Source: Atkinsonella hypoxylon | Lineage: Eukaryota > Ascomycota > Sordariomycetes > Hypocreales > Clavicipitaceae | DNA length: 64,000 bases | Reading direction: 5' to 3' | Assembly: GCA_000729835.1 (NCBI GenBank) | Contig: JFHB01000018.1 | Span: forward strand, 1 to 64,000 | Shown: positions 1-11,562 of the stretch, in pieces | How positions within the stretch are numbered: the stretch's first letter is position 1 | Layout: each line of letters begins with the position of its first letter | Translations under genes and position numbers: made by a program | The notes under the pieces: generated by a model | What the model saw: only the letters and a program-made list of their open reading frames with translations | Databases searched by the model: none | Told to the model about the DNA's origin: nothing

Positions 1-3000
1 ATAGTATACTTTTCTTTATATAAAATTAGCTTATAGATATTTTTATTATTAAAGGGTTTAAAGTAACTAATATTAGTAATTTTCTATATAAAATCTATTT
101 ATTCTTTAGGGGTTTAGAACTATATATTACTTTAGTTATTCTATTTTTAATGTAAATTTAGCCTTTTATTTACTAAATTTAGCTAAGAATTATTATTTCT
201 AATATAGTATAGTGCTTATTAATTTATATACTAATATTTAAAGTTACTAAATACTTAATTCTAGTCTTTTTTAGTATTTTAGCTTTTTTTAGCTTTACTA
301 TTATAGTATTACTTTAATAGATTCTTTAGAAATTATAGTAGCTTCTATTCTTTTAAAAAAGTACTAAAGTATTTAAAGTATCTCTATATTATATAGTTTC
401 TTTTACTTAAGAGTTACTTTTAACTTTACTTTTAGTTTTAGTTATCTTTTAGAGGTAAGTAAGAATTAAAAGCTCTTTACTTATAATTCTTAAGCTAAAA
501 GCCTTATTAAGTATAGTATTATTTATTGTATTTATTTTAAGGCTTAAGTATAGTCTTTATTTTTTAAGCTAAGTATTATTACTTTACCTAAAGAGCAGTA
601 ATTTTATTGTTTAATTCTCTCTATAATTTACTAATTTTATTAATTAATTCTCTTTTAATTCTATTAATTTATTTACTAATTTCTATAGAAAAACCTATAA
701 GCTATTTTAGTAAAGAGTTCTTTTTTTTAAGTAGTTTTACTACTTTCTTTACTTTATACTTTAGCTTAAGGGTATAAAACCTTTAGTAAGCCTATAAAAG
801 TAGTAAGATTTTAGCTAGTTCTTTAATTAATAAGTCCTTTTTAGTAGTTTAAGGTATATTTAATAGATTTAAGTTCTTAGTAAGTAGTATAAATCTAGAT
901 CTCTATACTTACTTTCTTTTAATATTCTAGGTAGAACTAGCACTAGCTTTATAAATAGTGTCTTTTAAGCTATTAAATCTAAATAATCTAGCTTTAGCTT
1001 TTTTTTCTAGTATTACTATTAGTAAATCTATAAAAAGTTTAGTAGATTTAGCCTTATTAATAATTCTATTAATCTATCTCTATACCTACTATACTATAGA
1101 AGTATTAATAGTATTCTAGTAAGAAAGTAGTTCTACTAGCTTAGGTTAGTTATATAATTTAAGCTATTTATTAATAAATTTATAGTAAGTAAAATAAAGT
1201 AGTAAGCTTCTTTTCTTTTAAGGTATAAAATCTCTTTTTTAAATCTAAAAATCTAGATTTTAGCAGTAAAATTTATAGAATTAGTATATAGTTTTAAGTT
1301 CTTTATTAGTAAAAGAAATATAATTTCTTCTACTAAGCTTCTTCTAAAGTTACTCTATCTTAAATATTATAATTTTAGCTTTTTAAGCTTAAGAAGAGTT
1401 AGTAATAATTAGAAGCAATTGCTACTACTTATTACAGTAAGATCTAATGTAGGTTTATTAGAAGTAACAATAGGTTGTTAAATTTAATAGGTTATATAAT
1501 AAATTGTAAGAGGAGTTATAAGAGCTTCTGTAAGGAGTATCTAGAGATAGTATTCTAGTAAATAATTGTTAATTGCCCAATCTAACTACCTAAGTGTTGC
1601 TTCTAACTACTTATACATAATTGCGGTTACGTGCACTAGTGACCTGCAGGTCTGTAGGATTGTCCTGTAACAACTACCTTAGAGGGAGACCCTATAGAGA
1701 GATTACCTATAGATGTAATTATAGTATCTAATTTACTTAGTAAATTAGCTATATTACCTTTATTTTAGCTTTATTTTGCTTTACTATACCTAATAAATCT
1801 ATTTAGGGTCTCTTATTGCTTATCTATTTAAGCTTTTAGATTAGCTTAAACATTATAGACTTACACTACTCTTTTAGAAGCTAATCTAGCTTCCTTTAGA
1901 GCCTTCTTAGCTATATAATCTTCTTTATTAGAAGAGGAATCTACTAGCTAAGGGGGAGACCTTACTGGACTAGAAAAGCTAGTAGCAGCTGTAGCTAGTG
2001 TACTAGAACTACTACTCTGTTTAGGGCTTGTGCTCTTTCCCTTGCCTATTCCTTTTAGTGCTATTTTAAAGGATTTTAATAGCTAATTTAACGCTCTTTA
2101 TAGCTAATTATAGCCTAAATTACAGTGGAAAAGGTAGTAAATAATAGTAATAATTCTTACTAAATATAGGCTAGAAATGCTCTATATCTTTAGAAATTAT
2201 ACTGAGATTTTTCTCTAATTTCTTTTGTAATAGGTATAATAGGCTCTAAAGGCTGCGTTATATTGCAATCTATATATATATATAATTTGTATAGCAGACT
2301 AGATTAACAAGCAGTTGTAAGGGGCATAAAACATAGGTTCTAGCTATTTTTAGCTAAAAAATTTAGGAGATTCTTCTCTAATTAGGTTCTAATAAATTAG
2401 TGGAGACCTAGGTACAGCTAATTTAGGGATATTTAGCTAATTCCTACTTTAAAATCCTAACTAGTAGGATTACTATATAAATTAATTCTGCAACCGAAAA
2501 CACAGGAATATCTAACAGCAATAAGAGCTGTTAGGCGTACACTATAAATTGTAGTATAGCCACTAATAGAGGTATATAGAGTGCACAATATATAAGATAA
2601 CAGTACAACAATAAGCGATATAGTGCAGCGCTAAGCTTATTTCTTAATGGAAATAATTAATTAAGTAGTGCCTAATAAAACAATTTATAGTGTAAATATA
2701 ATATATATAGATATATATATTTTAATGTTGCGTAACAATAGAACCTAGCTATTAAGAATAGCTTTAAAAGTGTATATATATAGGGTGTATAGAACTAGTG
2801 CAAGAGGTATAGGGTAAGCAGAATAAAAACACTAGTATAGTGGCTAGCAATATATATACAGCAGGTATTAATAGCTTCTAGTAAGCTACTAATAGTTTTA
2901 GCAGCAATAGCTGCTAGCGCAGGTCTTAATATAGCTTCTAGTAGGTAATATAGTACACAATAGTAGATTTTCAGCAGGCTAATAGCTTGCAGATAGGTCT

Positions 3001-4650
3001 TCTGGGCTTATAACCTGTTAAAAATAATAGAGATTACAGAACTAGATATCTAAGAGGGTAGTAGTCTCTTAGATTTAGCACCTATAATTGCTCCTAGCAA
3101 TTATTATGTAGTGGAAGCAGCAGCAGCCTAAATTAAGCTGTAGTATATAGTATAGATTACATAGAGGCAATAGATAACTATAATAGTAGTATCTTTATAT
3201 TAAAAGCGCTATAACAAACTTAGTAAGAGTAAGATCTTAAATCTTTTTAGTCCCTTATAGACCTACTAACTATATTAGTAGGCTGTAGTTGCTAGAAGGG
3301 GCTTATAGGCTACTTTATAATTTCTGCAAAAAGATTTACTATATAAAAACAAAAAAATTAACTTATAGCTATACAAACGAGACGCTTATATGTATAATTT
3401 AATAAATTCTACTAATAATAAGCAACCCTTATAAGTAACTCTATTTAACAATTATACTATTAGATAGCCCTAATTCTTAGCTTTTAAATAGTATACTTCT
3501 TAAATTTCTACTATTGCTAGTTGTAGAGAAAATCGCTGTTAAAGTTAACTATAGGTTAGGCAACTTTGCCTTAGTCGATTCTAGATGTTTTGTATCTAGT
3601 AACAGCGATATCTCTACCAAAAATTAACGTAACAAGACCTAGTTAGGGTCACGTGATAGAGCAACTAACAGGCAACTAGCAAGCATAAAAATAGGCTATA
3701 CAGGGTAGCTTATTTTTAACAATAACTATTAAGAATAAGAAGCTAGGCCTTTAATAATTTAGTAGGTGTTATTTTAGGGATAAAGACCTCTTTTAGCTAA
3801 TATAACCTAATTATATTTAATATTTAGCTATTAGGTAATGCTATAAAGTGCTATATACTATATTTTGCTGTATTATCTTTATTAAGGAACTATTACTACT
3901 ATATACTCTATCCCTTAAATATAATAAAAAGGTAAATTACTCTACTATTTACATTAATACACTTAATAATTAAAGTTTAATAATATAATCTAAAGTGTTT
4001 TTTAATAATACTCTTTATTTATAAGCTTTTAAGCACTAAGCTATTACTCCTTTAGCTCTCTTAAATGCCTATTTTATCTATATTATATTAGTTTATTGTT
4101 TTAATTAACTTAATAATAAGTTAGTTTAAAAGAGTAAAGAAGCTCTTAATAGAATTAATAGAAGCTCTATTAATATAGTAAAAATCTATTTACTTACCTC
4201 TCTTTATTAATACTTCTAAATGCTTATATAAAAAGCCTTAAATCTAGTTCTTTCTAAGAGATTAAAAGTTACTGCCTTTAGCTAGTAGGTATAATATAAT
4301 GCTATAAAACTATAAATAAGTTATAGGTATATTTAATAATACTTAGAATAAAATCTAGCTAATAAGGCTTTCTTCTTTCTTATAAAAGAGTTACTATAAT
4401 TACTTAAATATATTATTTTGCGTTTAGCAGCCTTTAAATTAGTTCTAAAGCGTTATTTTTAGTATTAACTACTGCTTTACTACTTAAGCAATTAGTAGGC
4501 CTTCTATAATAGTAAGTATTGCATCTTAAATATTGTTTTCTATATAGTTAGGTATTGTAAAGCTAATAATAATAAAATTATAATAGTAGTAGTTAAATTG
4601 CACAAAAAAACGCGGTTTAAAGATAGCTGCTTCTAGTGTTAAAGGAGGTA
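1..4650. repeat. AT-rich block, probable RIP-degraded repeat
   Basis: Almost the whole stretch is A and T, dominated by TA steps and short TTA/CTA/TAG words. No open frame of 60 codons is present on either strand, in contrast to the rest of the window. Slightly less extreme patches around 1560-1720 and 3500-3720 keep some GC words. The pattern (C:G to T:A decay, TpA excess, stops in every frame) is what RIP leaves in duplicated DNA of filamentous ascomycetes. The original element, probably one or several transposons, is not recognisable by eye. The edge is abrupt near 4640-4660, where normal GC content begins. An AT-rich centromere flank or subtelomere is an alternative. Confidence 0.85.
3521..3620. 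repeat. Imperfect inverted repeat inside the AT-rich block
   Basis: The left arm at about 3521-3541 and the right arm at about 3600-3620 are reverse complements over roughly 17 of 21 bases, sharing ATCGCTGTTA and GTAGAGA. The spacer is about 58 bases and contains a second small palindrome, CTAGAT/ATCTAG, near 3581-3599. The patch holds more GC than its surroundings. It could be paired ends of a small non-autonomous element or the abutting ends of two elements. No target-site duplication was established. Confidence 0.5.
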
Positions 4651-4699
4651 AATTTACGGTCCGAATGTAGGTGGGTTCCGTAGGTGGGTGCCCTACGTT

Positions 4700-4985
4700 A
4701 GTGCGGTAACCCTAAAACTAGGCGATTTCCTCTTCAACGTCGTACTTTAGCACATCTTCTAAGCGCCTCTTATACCCCGCGGCAAGCAGTCAGAGTTTTC
4801 GTTCAAAAGTCGGCTTGTTAGAGATTTTGTGAACGCGAATCTGCAGAATATATAGGTATGTCGATAGGTTGATGGAGTGAGTAATGCGCTCGGCATCAAT
4901 CCAATCACGGTTGTGGTTGACGGGATGTGGCTTGAGAACTACCTCATGATAGAATGCTGCCTTTTTCTCAACTGTGGAAACATGT
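4700..4985 (-). pseudogene. Possible coding relic next to the AT-rich block
   Basis: Read on the minus strand from about 4970 to 4795, one frame is open for some 60 codons and then meets a stop. Past the stop the same frame continues with plausible charged residues toward 4720. It has no start codon of its own and no recognised family. The position at the edge of the RIP block suggests the broken end of a transposon or displaced gene, with only the part beyond the mutated zone still readable. This rests on frame and position alone. Confidence 0.25.
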
Positions 4986-5798
4986 CAATGACGAAAATCG
5001 TCCCGTTTGGCAGCCCAAATTTCGCTCGTTCGTAGGAGGCAAGATGTTGTTGGGTGATAGGGTGACAGCCTATGCTGTCACCTATGTCGTTGTGCTGAAG
5101 AGGATCCTGTTCCGAGATGACGAACAGAATGACACAGTCTCTATCACATGCAGATCATTGTGTTCATCGTTCATCTGACAAAGAAGAGGCATTCCCACCA
5201 GTTTTGCGGATATTGAACTCAGTTCTATGTGGCCGGCCGCTTCATGTGTGGGGCCAGCCGGCATCGAGGAGATGGAGAGATGGAGAGATGGAGATGATTA
5301 ATTGGATTCAAAAATTACTCCGCGTAGGAAGGTCGACTGCATGTGAACGTGCAGGCACTGGAGCCGTGGTCCAGGTGCCTGAAAGCCCGCTATGCAACCC
5401 CTCGCCCCTCGCCCCTCGCCCCTCAACTCCCGCCATCTTCCCCCCGGAAAGCCCCCCAGCCTTCTTCCCTAATAATAACGGGCCACATGCAACGTGCCGT
5501 ATCAACTGCGGCCCACCGGCTGGCTGGCGGACTGGGACCAGATCTCTTCCATCAGGCGGTGACTGCATTCTGTGACTCGGCATTATTTTGGACGAAGCTT
5601 TTTGCTTCTCCATGCTCGCATTCGCTAAATATCCCTCTTTAAGGACAGTTCGCTACTAGCCCAGCGTTTCTTATTGCGCTATTTCCCAAGAACGCTTCCA
5701 TTGAGGCAGCTGGTGGTGCCTGCTTAGCACGGTTATTGTCAGGCACAGCCTTGCGGAGCTGACACATCCAATAGCCCGAATCATCAGCAGCATCTGCC
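4986..5798. other. Gene-free spacer upstream of the FHA gene
   Basis: Normal-GC spacer. It holds a GATGGAGA-type repeat at about 5269-5295 and a CCCCTCG triplet repeat near 5398-5422. Overlapping short frames on both strands cover the same bases with biased composition and no recognisable domain. The last 150 bases probably contain the promoter and leader of the gene starting at 5799. Confidence 0.5.
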
Positions 5799-6719
5799 AT
5801 GGCCAGAGAAGATGACTCCTACGACAGACACAGCCGTGGCCGTGGCCGTAATGAAGATGGGGTCATGATAAGTGGCTCCAGGCGCTCACGGAAAGCTCCG
5901 GACGGACACCACAGCGGTCGACAGAGATCGCGTGACAGACGGAGACGATCAGAATCTCCTGGTCGGCATCACCGCCGACGTGATCGTGACGACGAGCGGC
6001 AGCATGGAGAAGATCGAAGAAGCGACCGCGATAGCCGTGTTAGCCGTAAAGTCAGAAACCACCATTCTCATAGTGACAGGAAATCAGAATATCGCCAACG
6101 AGGTGAAGATGGTAGAGACTGGGATCCAGAGCGGCGAATAGACTCTCGGAGCGTGGTCAAGCGCGGCGGACCATTGCCTTCGCAGGAAGATTCTTTTTCT
6201 GTCACAAACGGTGAAGAGGTAGTCAAACCAAAGGAAAAGCCCAACTTTGGAAGTTCTGGTGTGCTGGCAGCAGCATCGAACTCTGTGACTCAAGCTGACG
6301 GCACATCGGTGGTGCTCAAGTACCATGAACCACCAGACGCGCGCAAACCATCCGCCCGTGATCAGTGGAAATTGTTTGTGTTCAAAGGCGACGACATTGT
6401 TGACACTATTGATCTTGGCCTTCGGAGTTGTTGGTTGATCGGCCGAGAGATGGCAGTCGTGGACTTGCTGGCCGAGCATCCTAGTATCAGCAAACAGCAC
6501 GCAGTAATTCAGTTTCGCTACACGGAGAAACGGAATGAGTATGGTGACAAGATAGGCCGAGTAAAACCATACCTCATCGACCTGGAAAGCGCAAACGGCA
6601 CAACTCTCAACCACAACAAGGTACCAGATAGCCGCTATCTCGAGTTGAGAGACAAGGACATGTTTCAATTTGGGCACAGCACAAGAGAATACGTCATTAT
6701 GTTGGCGCCTAGAGATTAA
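5799..6719 (+). CDS. FHA-domain splicing protein, SNIP1/Pml1-like
   Basis: Single-exon gene of 306 residues. Residues 1-120 are an Arg/Ser/Asp-rich, SR-like disordered segment. The C-terminal part from about 189 to 303 is a forkhead-associated domain with the expected landmarks: Gly-Arg at 215-216, Ser231 followed by KQHA, and Asn-Gly at 266-267, which form the phosphothreonine pocket in this family. Between them lies a short conserved PNFGSSGVLA segment typical of SNIP1 and yeast Pml1. Those proteins belong to the RES complex, which helps retain and splice pre-mRNA in the nucleus, so a nuclear splicing role is inferred. The start is the first ATG of a frame that matches the family length. 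It stands alone, with no operon-like neighbour. Confidence 0.88.
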   Translation: MAREDDSYDRHSRGRGRNEDGVMISGSRRSRKAPDGHHSGRQRSRDRRRRSESPGRHHRRRDRDDERQHGEDRRSDRDSRVSRKVRNHHSHSDRKSEYRQRGEDGRDWDPERRIDSRSVVKRGGPLPSQEDSFSVTNGEEVVKPKEKPNFGSSGVLAAASNSVTQADGTSVVLKYHEPPDARKPSARDQWKLFVFKGDDIVDTIDLGLRSCWLIGREMAVVDLLAEHPSISKQHAVIQFRYTEKRNEYGDKIGRVKPYLIDLESANGTTLNHNKVPDSRYLELRDKDMFQFGHSTREYVIMLAPRD

Positions 6720-8508
6720 GAAGCTGTATCTACAACAAAGAAACTTATCTTTTTGCTCCCACGACCCTCATCGCTTTCAGTTTTGTGGTTTTGATGGTAC
6801 GCGCTGCACCACCTACTAGCATTGCAATACTGCACTGCTCCTGTATTCGACTCTAACACGACATTGAGGACTCAACGACCGCAGGACGAACACAAACTAA
6901 CTAAGTAGCGAGGAAATAATAATCACGTTAATGTCCCAGGCATGGTATTTTACTGTCTCATTGTCCACCCTTTCGCGGTGGAGTGGGCTAACGTTTAGTC
7001 CGAGTGGACGAATACGGCGACTGTCCGTGATGGCCGGATAAAGTCGTATCAGATGCAAGGCTGAGGACGGCCAGTGACGGCTTCTGGTTTTAAATCGCGT
7101 GTCAGTACTACAACGGGTTAAGCAAGGCTCTGAGCTTCCAAGCGTCTGAAATGGTCCATGAACCATAAAAGGCCTGGGTTGTCATCAGCCACGAGTGTGA
7201 TGACTCGAACCGGTGGTGGTGGCACACGACCTCGTCCAAGGCGATGAAGTGGTGCTTGGTGGTTGCCGCGATGTAACCTAACAGGTTTAACTTTCACGGT
7301 GTTGGAGGCGGCGCAGTCCTAGACCAAGTGCCGAGCTCGACCAACCAAATGAGTCATTCCACTCCATCTGGTGTAAGTGTGCGATCATGCGCTTTCTCGC
7401 ACATGCAGTTAATGTTCACGGCTCACATTTGAAGTATCCCGTCGAGAATGAGAGGTTGGATTGACCAATGCCAGCCCTGGGGACGGGATTGCCTCAACAT
7501 ACTAGCAACAATGCCGTTGCTCCCAGGAGGTGACTATACCCGTTTTATGATGCACACTTTTTTTTTTTCCTAGGGCGTGACGAGATAGCGTCGTAAACAG
7601 TGATCGTCACTGTCACAGCGGCGCACACCCAACCAGTTGATAGACGTCGGAGGTAAAACGAGGCAGGTCCTGGGAGAACGACACCACAACTAGTCGCATA
7701 AACTACTCTCACGGTCTATTCTATGTCCACACTGTCACTCACTCACAGCATGTCGTGAGTGGCAGTCCTGCGTCGGATGCTCCACATACAGATTGGTGTG
7801 TGGTGAATCGTGAGAGTCTGCAATTTAGCATTTTGCCGCTCGTCGTCCTCGTCCGAGTTAACTCTCTTTCGGCGGTCATACTCGCAGCTAAATAAGCCAT
7901 TAGCAGTGCTCAAGTACATCATAACTTGGTTTCGAGTCCGGAGTTCCCAAAGAAGGCAGTCTCTTGTGACAGCTCGCCTCACGCTCTCCCATAGGCCTAG
8001 AAAGGCCTCCCGTTCTTCGCTAGCCTTTGAGGTATGTGCGATAGACTGACACCCTGAGCACATCAAGATAGGTGTGACAGTACATGCCACATTCGACGGT
8101 TTTGTTGGATTCGGCCCTCGATTGGACCCAATGTTACGTTTTATTGCAAGCATTACGAGTCCGGATCCTGGGTGCGGCAGCACTTATTTCTAGAGAAAAT
8201 TTGACAGACTTGGTCATTTCCCTGCACTTTTATCCTTAATTCCGGCAAGCGGAAAAGTTTGACACTAGGCATCTCGGATCACGACCTGTGGGCAGGGGGA
8301 GGTCTGCGCGTAGTCTAAAGCAAAGTAGTCTATAAAATAGACCAGTTTTCTCTCCTCAACAATATCGATCTTCAGACATTACAATCTTCCCAAGATTCCA
8401 TTCTGATCACTCTACACTCGTGGCGTCATTCTCTGCGAGTCGTAAAGCAGATTTGATGTAATTCAAAGCAACCCTTTTGTTCTACATCGTGCCCTTCCAA
8501 TAGCAATC
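6720..8508. other. Gene-free spacer with the esterase promoter at its end
   Basis: No frame here resembles a known family. A minus-strand frame at 7743-8183 (146 codons) is open but unrecognised, and is overlapped by an open plus frame. A T-run lies near 7558-7569. The downstream end holds the promoter region of the hydrolase gene. Confidence 0.45.
8331..8340 (+). promoter_or_regulatory. TATA-box candidate for the 8.5-kb hydrolase
   Basis: TATAAAATAG lies about 170 bases before the first possible start codon at 8509 and about 245 before the alternative at 8584. It is followed by a CT-rich stretch and CAAC/CATT words typical of fungal transcription starts. Motif and position only. Confidence 0.4.
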
Positions 8509-9926
8509 ATGGTAGGTCTTTATCCCATCCCAAGTACATTCCGTCGGCTTGGCCAAACTCCTTTTCTCATGTACAGATTTCTAATGAGCGGCTATATCCA
8601 ACAGACACCTCCAGCCGTCCACATAGAGCGATATGAGACTAGCGCTGTCTACACGCATCCCGAAGCTCAAGTGGACGTCGTCCTCGTCCTCGTCCACGGC
8701 CTCAACGGCGACCCTCAGAAAACATGGACAGCAAGCAACGGGACCTTCTGGCCAACGGATCTCCTGCCGGCTTCTCTGAAGGGCGCTCACGCCAATGTCC
8801 TTGTGTACGGGTACAACGCCGACGTGTACTCGCGGAAAAATGACCGCAGCGCGAGCGACAACTTCATCCATCAGCATGCTCAAACGCTCGTGACGAACCT
8901 CACCATGTTCCGCAAGAGCGAAGGCACTTACAAGAATGCTATCATCTGGGTCTGCCACAGCCTCGGCGGACTTCTCGTCAAGCGAGCGCTGCTCTACTCC
9001 AATGACATCAAGGCAACGCACCATGAGGACTATCGATCCATCTTCATCTCGACCTTTGGTCTGTTTTTCCTGGGCACGCCGCATTGCGGATCAGACGCCG
9101 CGACATGGGGGCTGATGCTGCAAGCAATGGCGGACGCCATCATGCCGAGAAAGCTCTTCGAATCTGAGTCCGTGCTGCTCAAGACTTTGAGGAAGGACAA
9201 CGAGACGCTGGCCAATATCAACAATCATTTCTTGGATATCTACCAACGATTTCGAATTCACATGGTTCATGAGAACCACAAGACTGATATCAGAGGCACC
9301 AAGTATGTGGTCTTCTTTTTCCTTTTCCAGACCGGCTCAAGTCGATTTACTTGTCAATGCTAACCAGTCTTGAACCAGAGTTACAGTCGTGGACGCCAGC
9401 TCTGCAAGTCCTCAGCTCCCTGGTGTAACTTACTACGGTGTCGAAGCAACGCACTGTCAGATGTGCAAGTTCTCTACTCTCAATGCCCCTGGCTTCCGAG
9501 CCCTCTCGACCGACATGAGGGAATGGATTCTGGAGGCCCCCTCGCTCATCAGCGTACGATGGAAGGTTGAAGAACAAGACAAGGCTTTCCGTGTGCAGCA
9601 AGAGATCCAGGAGCGCATCTCCCCATTTGTAAGCACAAGCGCCTGATTCGAACACCAAGGGCTCTTCGTCCAGGCTAACATGTCATCGATAGATATCCCC
9701 TTCTTCCCCATTCATCACAAGCCCATACCCCCGGCGTTCCAGCGACTTCTCCAACATCTCAACACTGTCCCTCTCAACCCCCGCATCGGCTGTTCCGCGG
9801 ACCATCGTCCCGGATCAGCCGGGGCAGGAAGTCGAGGTGGTGACGCTGAGCGGTCGCATTCTGCCTCCTGAGGAGGTACAAGAGCTGTCGGGCCAGCTTT
9901 ACAAGTTTTGCAAGAAGAGCATCTAG
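8509..9926 (+). CDS. Alpha/beta-hydrolase, DUF676-like lipase/serine esterase
   Basis: Three exons fit in phase: 8509-9302, 9379-9628 and 9693-9926, giving 425 residues. The hydrolase core shows an oxyanion-type LVHGLNG at 62-68, the nucleophile elbow CHSLGG at 149-154 with Ser151, and LGTPHCG at 188-194. Exon 2 supplies VVDASSA and ATHCQMCKF, where the His is the likely catalytic histidine as in the family's ADHSxMCKF-like motif. Proteins of this type are fungal lipase/esterase-like enzymes, often fused to NACHT or ankyrin domains. Here the enzyme domain is followed only by about 90 Ser/Pro-rich residues. The start is uncertain: ATG at 8584 (MSGYIQQ) is in frame and may be the true start, since 8512-8576 resembles an intron (GTAGGT to TACAG). 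The substrate is unknown. Confidence 0.8.
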
Positions 9927-10329
9927 AAAGTTGGCGAAGCGCGTGCAAGTCATTAATCGAGTATATAATCGAGGTCATGGGTTAATATGTTTTTGGCTGT
10001 TGTTTCAAAAGAGAGAAAAAAAAAGCCCGCGAGGGCAAACCCATTGGTTTTTTTTTTTTTGCTTCATGAACACAGAATGTTTTTTTTGTTATTTAAAGAG
10101 ATAATCAGTAATTAGCATCGAACAAATGGCGGGTCAGTCCGTTATGACTAGTACAAATGAACTATCGTCCCTCAGTTTAGTGAGTGACGTCCCCAACTCC
10201 AAGCTGGGCTGCGCGGGCGGGCAGACTGAACATGCACCCGACAACGGCCCCTCCCTAGCTCGACCCATCCAAAGAAAGCATCGCCAGCTGCCATCGCAAC
10301 CACACCGTACCCTCCAACACTCACGAGCC
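9927..10329. other. Spacer between hydrolase and vps29
   Basis: Contains A- and T-homopolymers (about 10015-10024 and 10048-10059) and an AT-rich segment to 10120, then a GC-normal stretch leading into vps29. Probably the hydrolase 3' end and the vps29 promoter. No gene seen. Confidence 0.5.
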
Positions 10330-11130
10330 ATGGCGTTCCTCATCCTCGTCATAAGCGACCTACACATTCCCGACCGCGCCCTCGACATCCCACCCAAGGT
10401 AGGTCTACACCTATGCCCCCCCCCCCCCCCTCCCCCCCTACCCCCAATAAAAACCTTCATCTACCCAAGACCAACATCCACCAGTTCAAGAAGCTCCTCG
10501 CGCCCGGAAAGATCGGCCAGACCCTCTCCCTAGGCAACCTCACCGACAAGCAAACATACGAGTACCTCCGCTCCATCACGCCCGATCTCAAGATCGTCAA
10601 GGGCCGCTACGACGTCGAGGCCACCTCCCTCCCTCTCACGCAGGTCGTCACTCACGGCAGCATCCGCATCGGCTTCCTCGAGGGCTTCACCCTCGTCTCC
10701 AGCGAGCCCGACCTGCTGCTCGCCGAGGCGAACCGGCTGGACGTCGACGTGCTATGCTGGGGCGGCACCCACAAGTTCGACGCGTTCGAGTACATGGACA
10801 AGTTCTTCGTCAACCCTGGGAGCGCAACGGGGGCCTACTTGAATTCATGGGACGAGGCGGATCCGACGCCCAGTTTCTGCTTAATGGATGTACGTCTCTT
10901 CTCATCCTATTATTTGCTTTGATATATCTCGGGACGAGATGTGTCGCATGGGGGTGTATCTTCGATTGACATGCCTTTTTTTTTTTTTTTTGGCTCTCTT
11001 CTAGGTCCAAGGTATATCACTCACGTTGTACGTGTACCAACTACGCAAGGATGAAAGGGGCAATGAGAACGTAGCTGTGGAGAAAGTCACGTATACGAAA
11101 CCTGTTGAACCTGCTGGGACATCATCATGA
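10330..11130 (+). CDS. vps29: Retromer subunit Vps29
   Basis: Three exons in phase: 10330-10398, 10485-10889 and 11005-11130, giving 199 residues, close to the family's usual 180-200. The protein opens with a metallophosphoesterase-like fold: LVISDLHIPDR at 6-16, then FKKLLAPGKIG at 24-34, LGNLTDKQ, and late in exon 2 THKFDAFEYMDKFFVNPGSA. These are Vps29 signatures. In the family the site is catalytically weak and serves as a scaffold. Vps29 joins Vps35 and Vps26 in the cargo-selective retromer trimer, which returns receptors from endosomes to the Golgi. Intron 1 contains a C15 run at 10416-10430 and intron 2 a long T run, both prone to sequencing error, but neither affects the coding frame. 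It converges with the shugoshin gene. Confidence 0.95.
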
Positions 11131-11562
11131 GCTACGGTGGAGGAATCTACTTTCAACATCACCGAATGCTGCGCCGCTGGTCCGCCACACCCCGTCTAGG
11201 TCCGGTTTGATAATGCATGTCTCTGTGAGATGCGATATAGAGAATTATTGATATCCAAAACGAGAACCATCGATTGGAGAGTGTCTCGTCCAATCAAAAG
11301 GGGAAAAAACCCTTAAACCGAAGATTCTAAGAAAAACACTATGCCGTAAATACAAAAAAAAAGGAATCAACTTTATCGCTTGGTATCTCGAGCCTGGAAA
11401 ACGGCTTCTATAATCATTCATGACCCTTCGCCCAATGTATGCATTTCGAATCGCACGTGCGCACCAAACTTCAAAACGAAGAACGCCCATTTTCATGACA
11501 CATCATCGTACTCGCTAAAGGGACAAATGAGAACACGGCTGCCCCAAAATATAGAGCTATCA
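11131..11562. other. Spacer between convergent vps29 and shugoshin genes
   Basis: Only 432 bases separate two stop codons facing each other, so it should hold both 3' untranslated regions. An A-run sits at about 11354-11363. No strong terminator-like structure was seen. Confidence 0.5.

Noticed and set aside
5117..5642. Overlapping open frames on both strands just upstream of the FHA gene
   Set aside because: They lie over a pyrimidine-rich repeat, have skewed composition, overlap each other on opposite strands and show no domain.
7743..8183. A 146-codon minus-strand frame
   Set aside because: It ends cleanly but matches no family I know and is overlapped by an open plus frame. Kept only as a note in the spacer entry.
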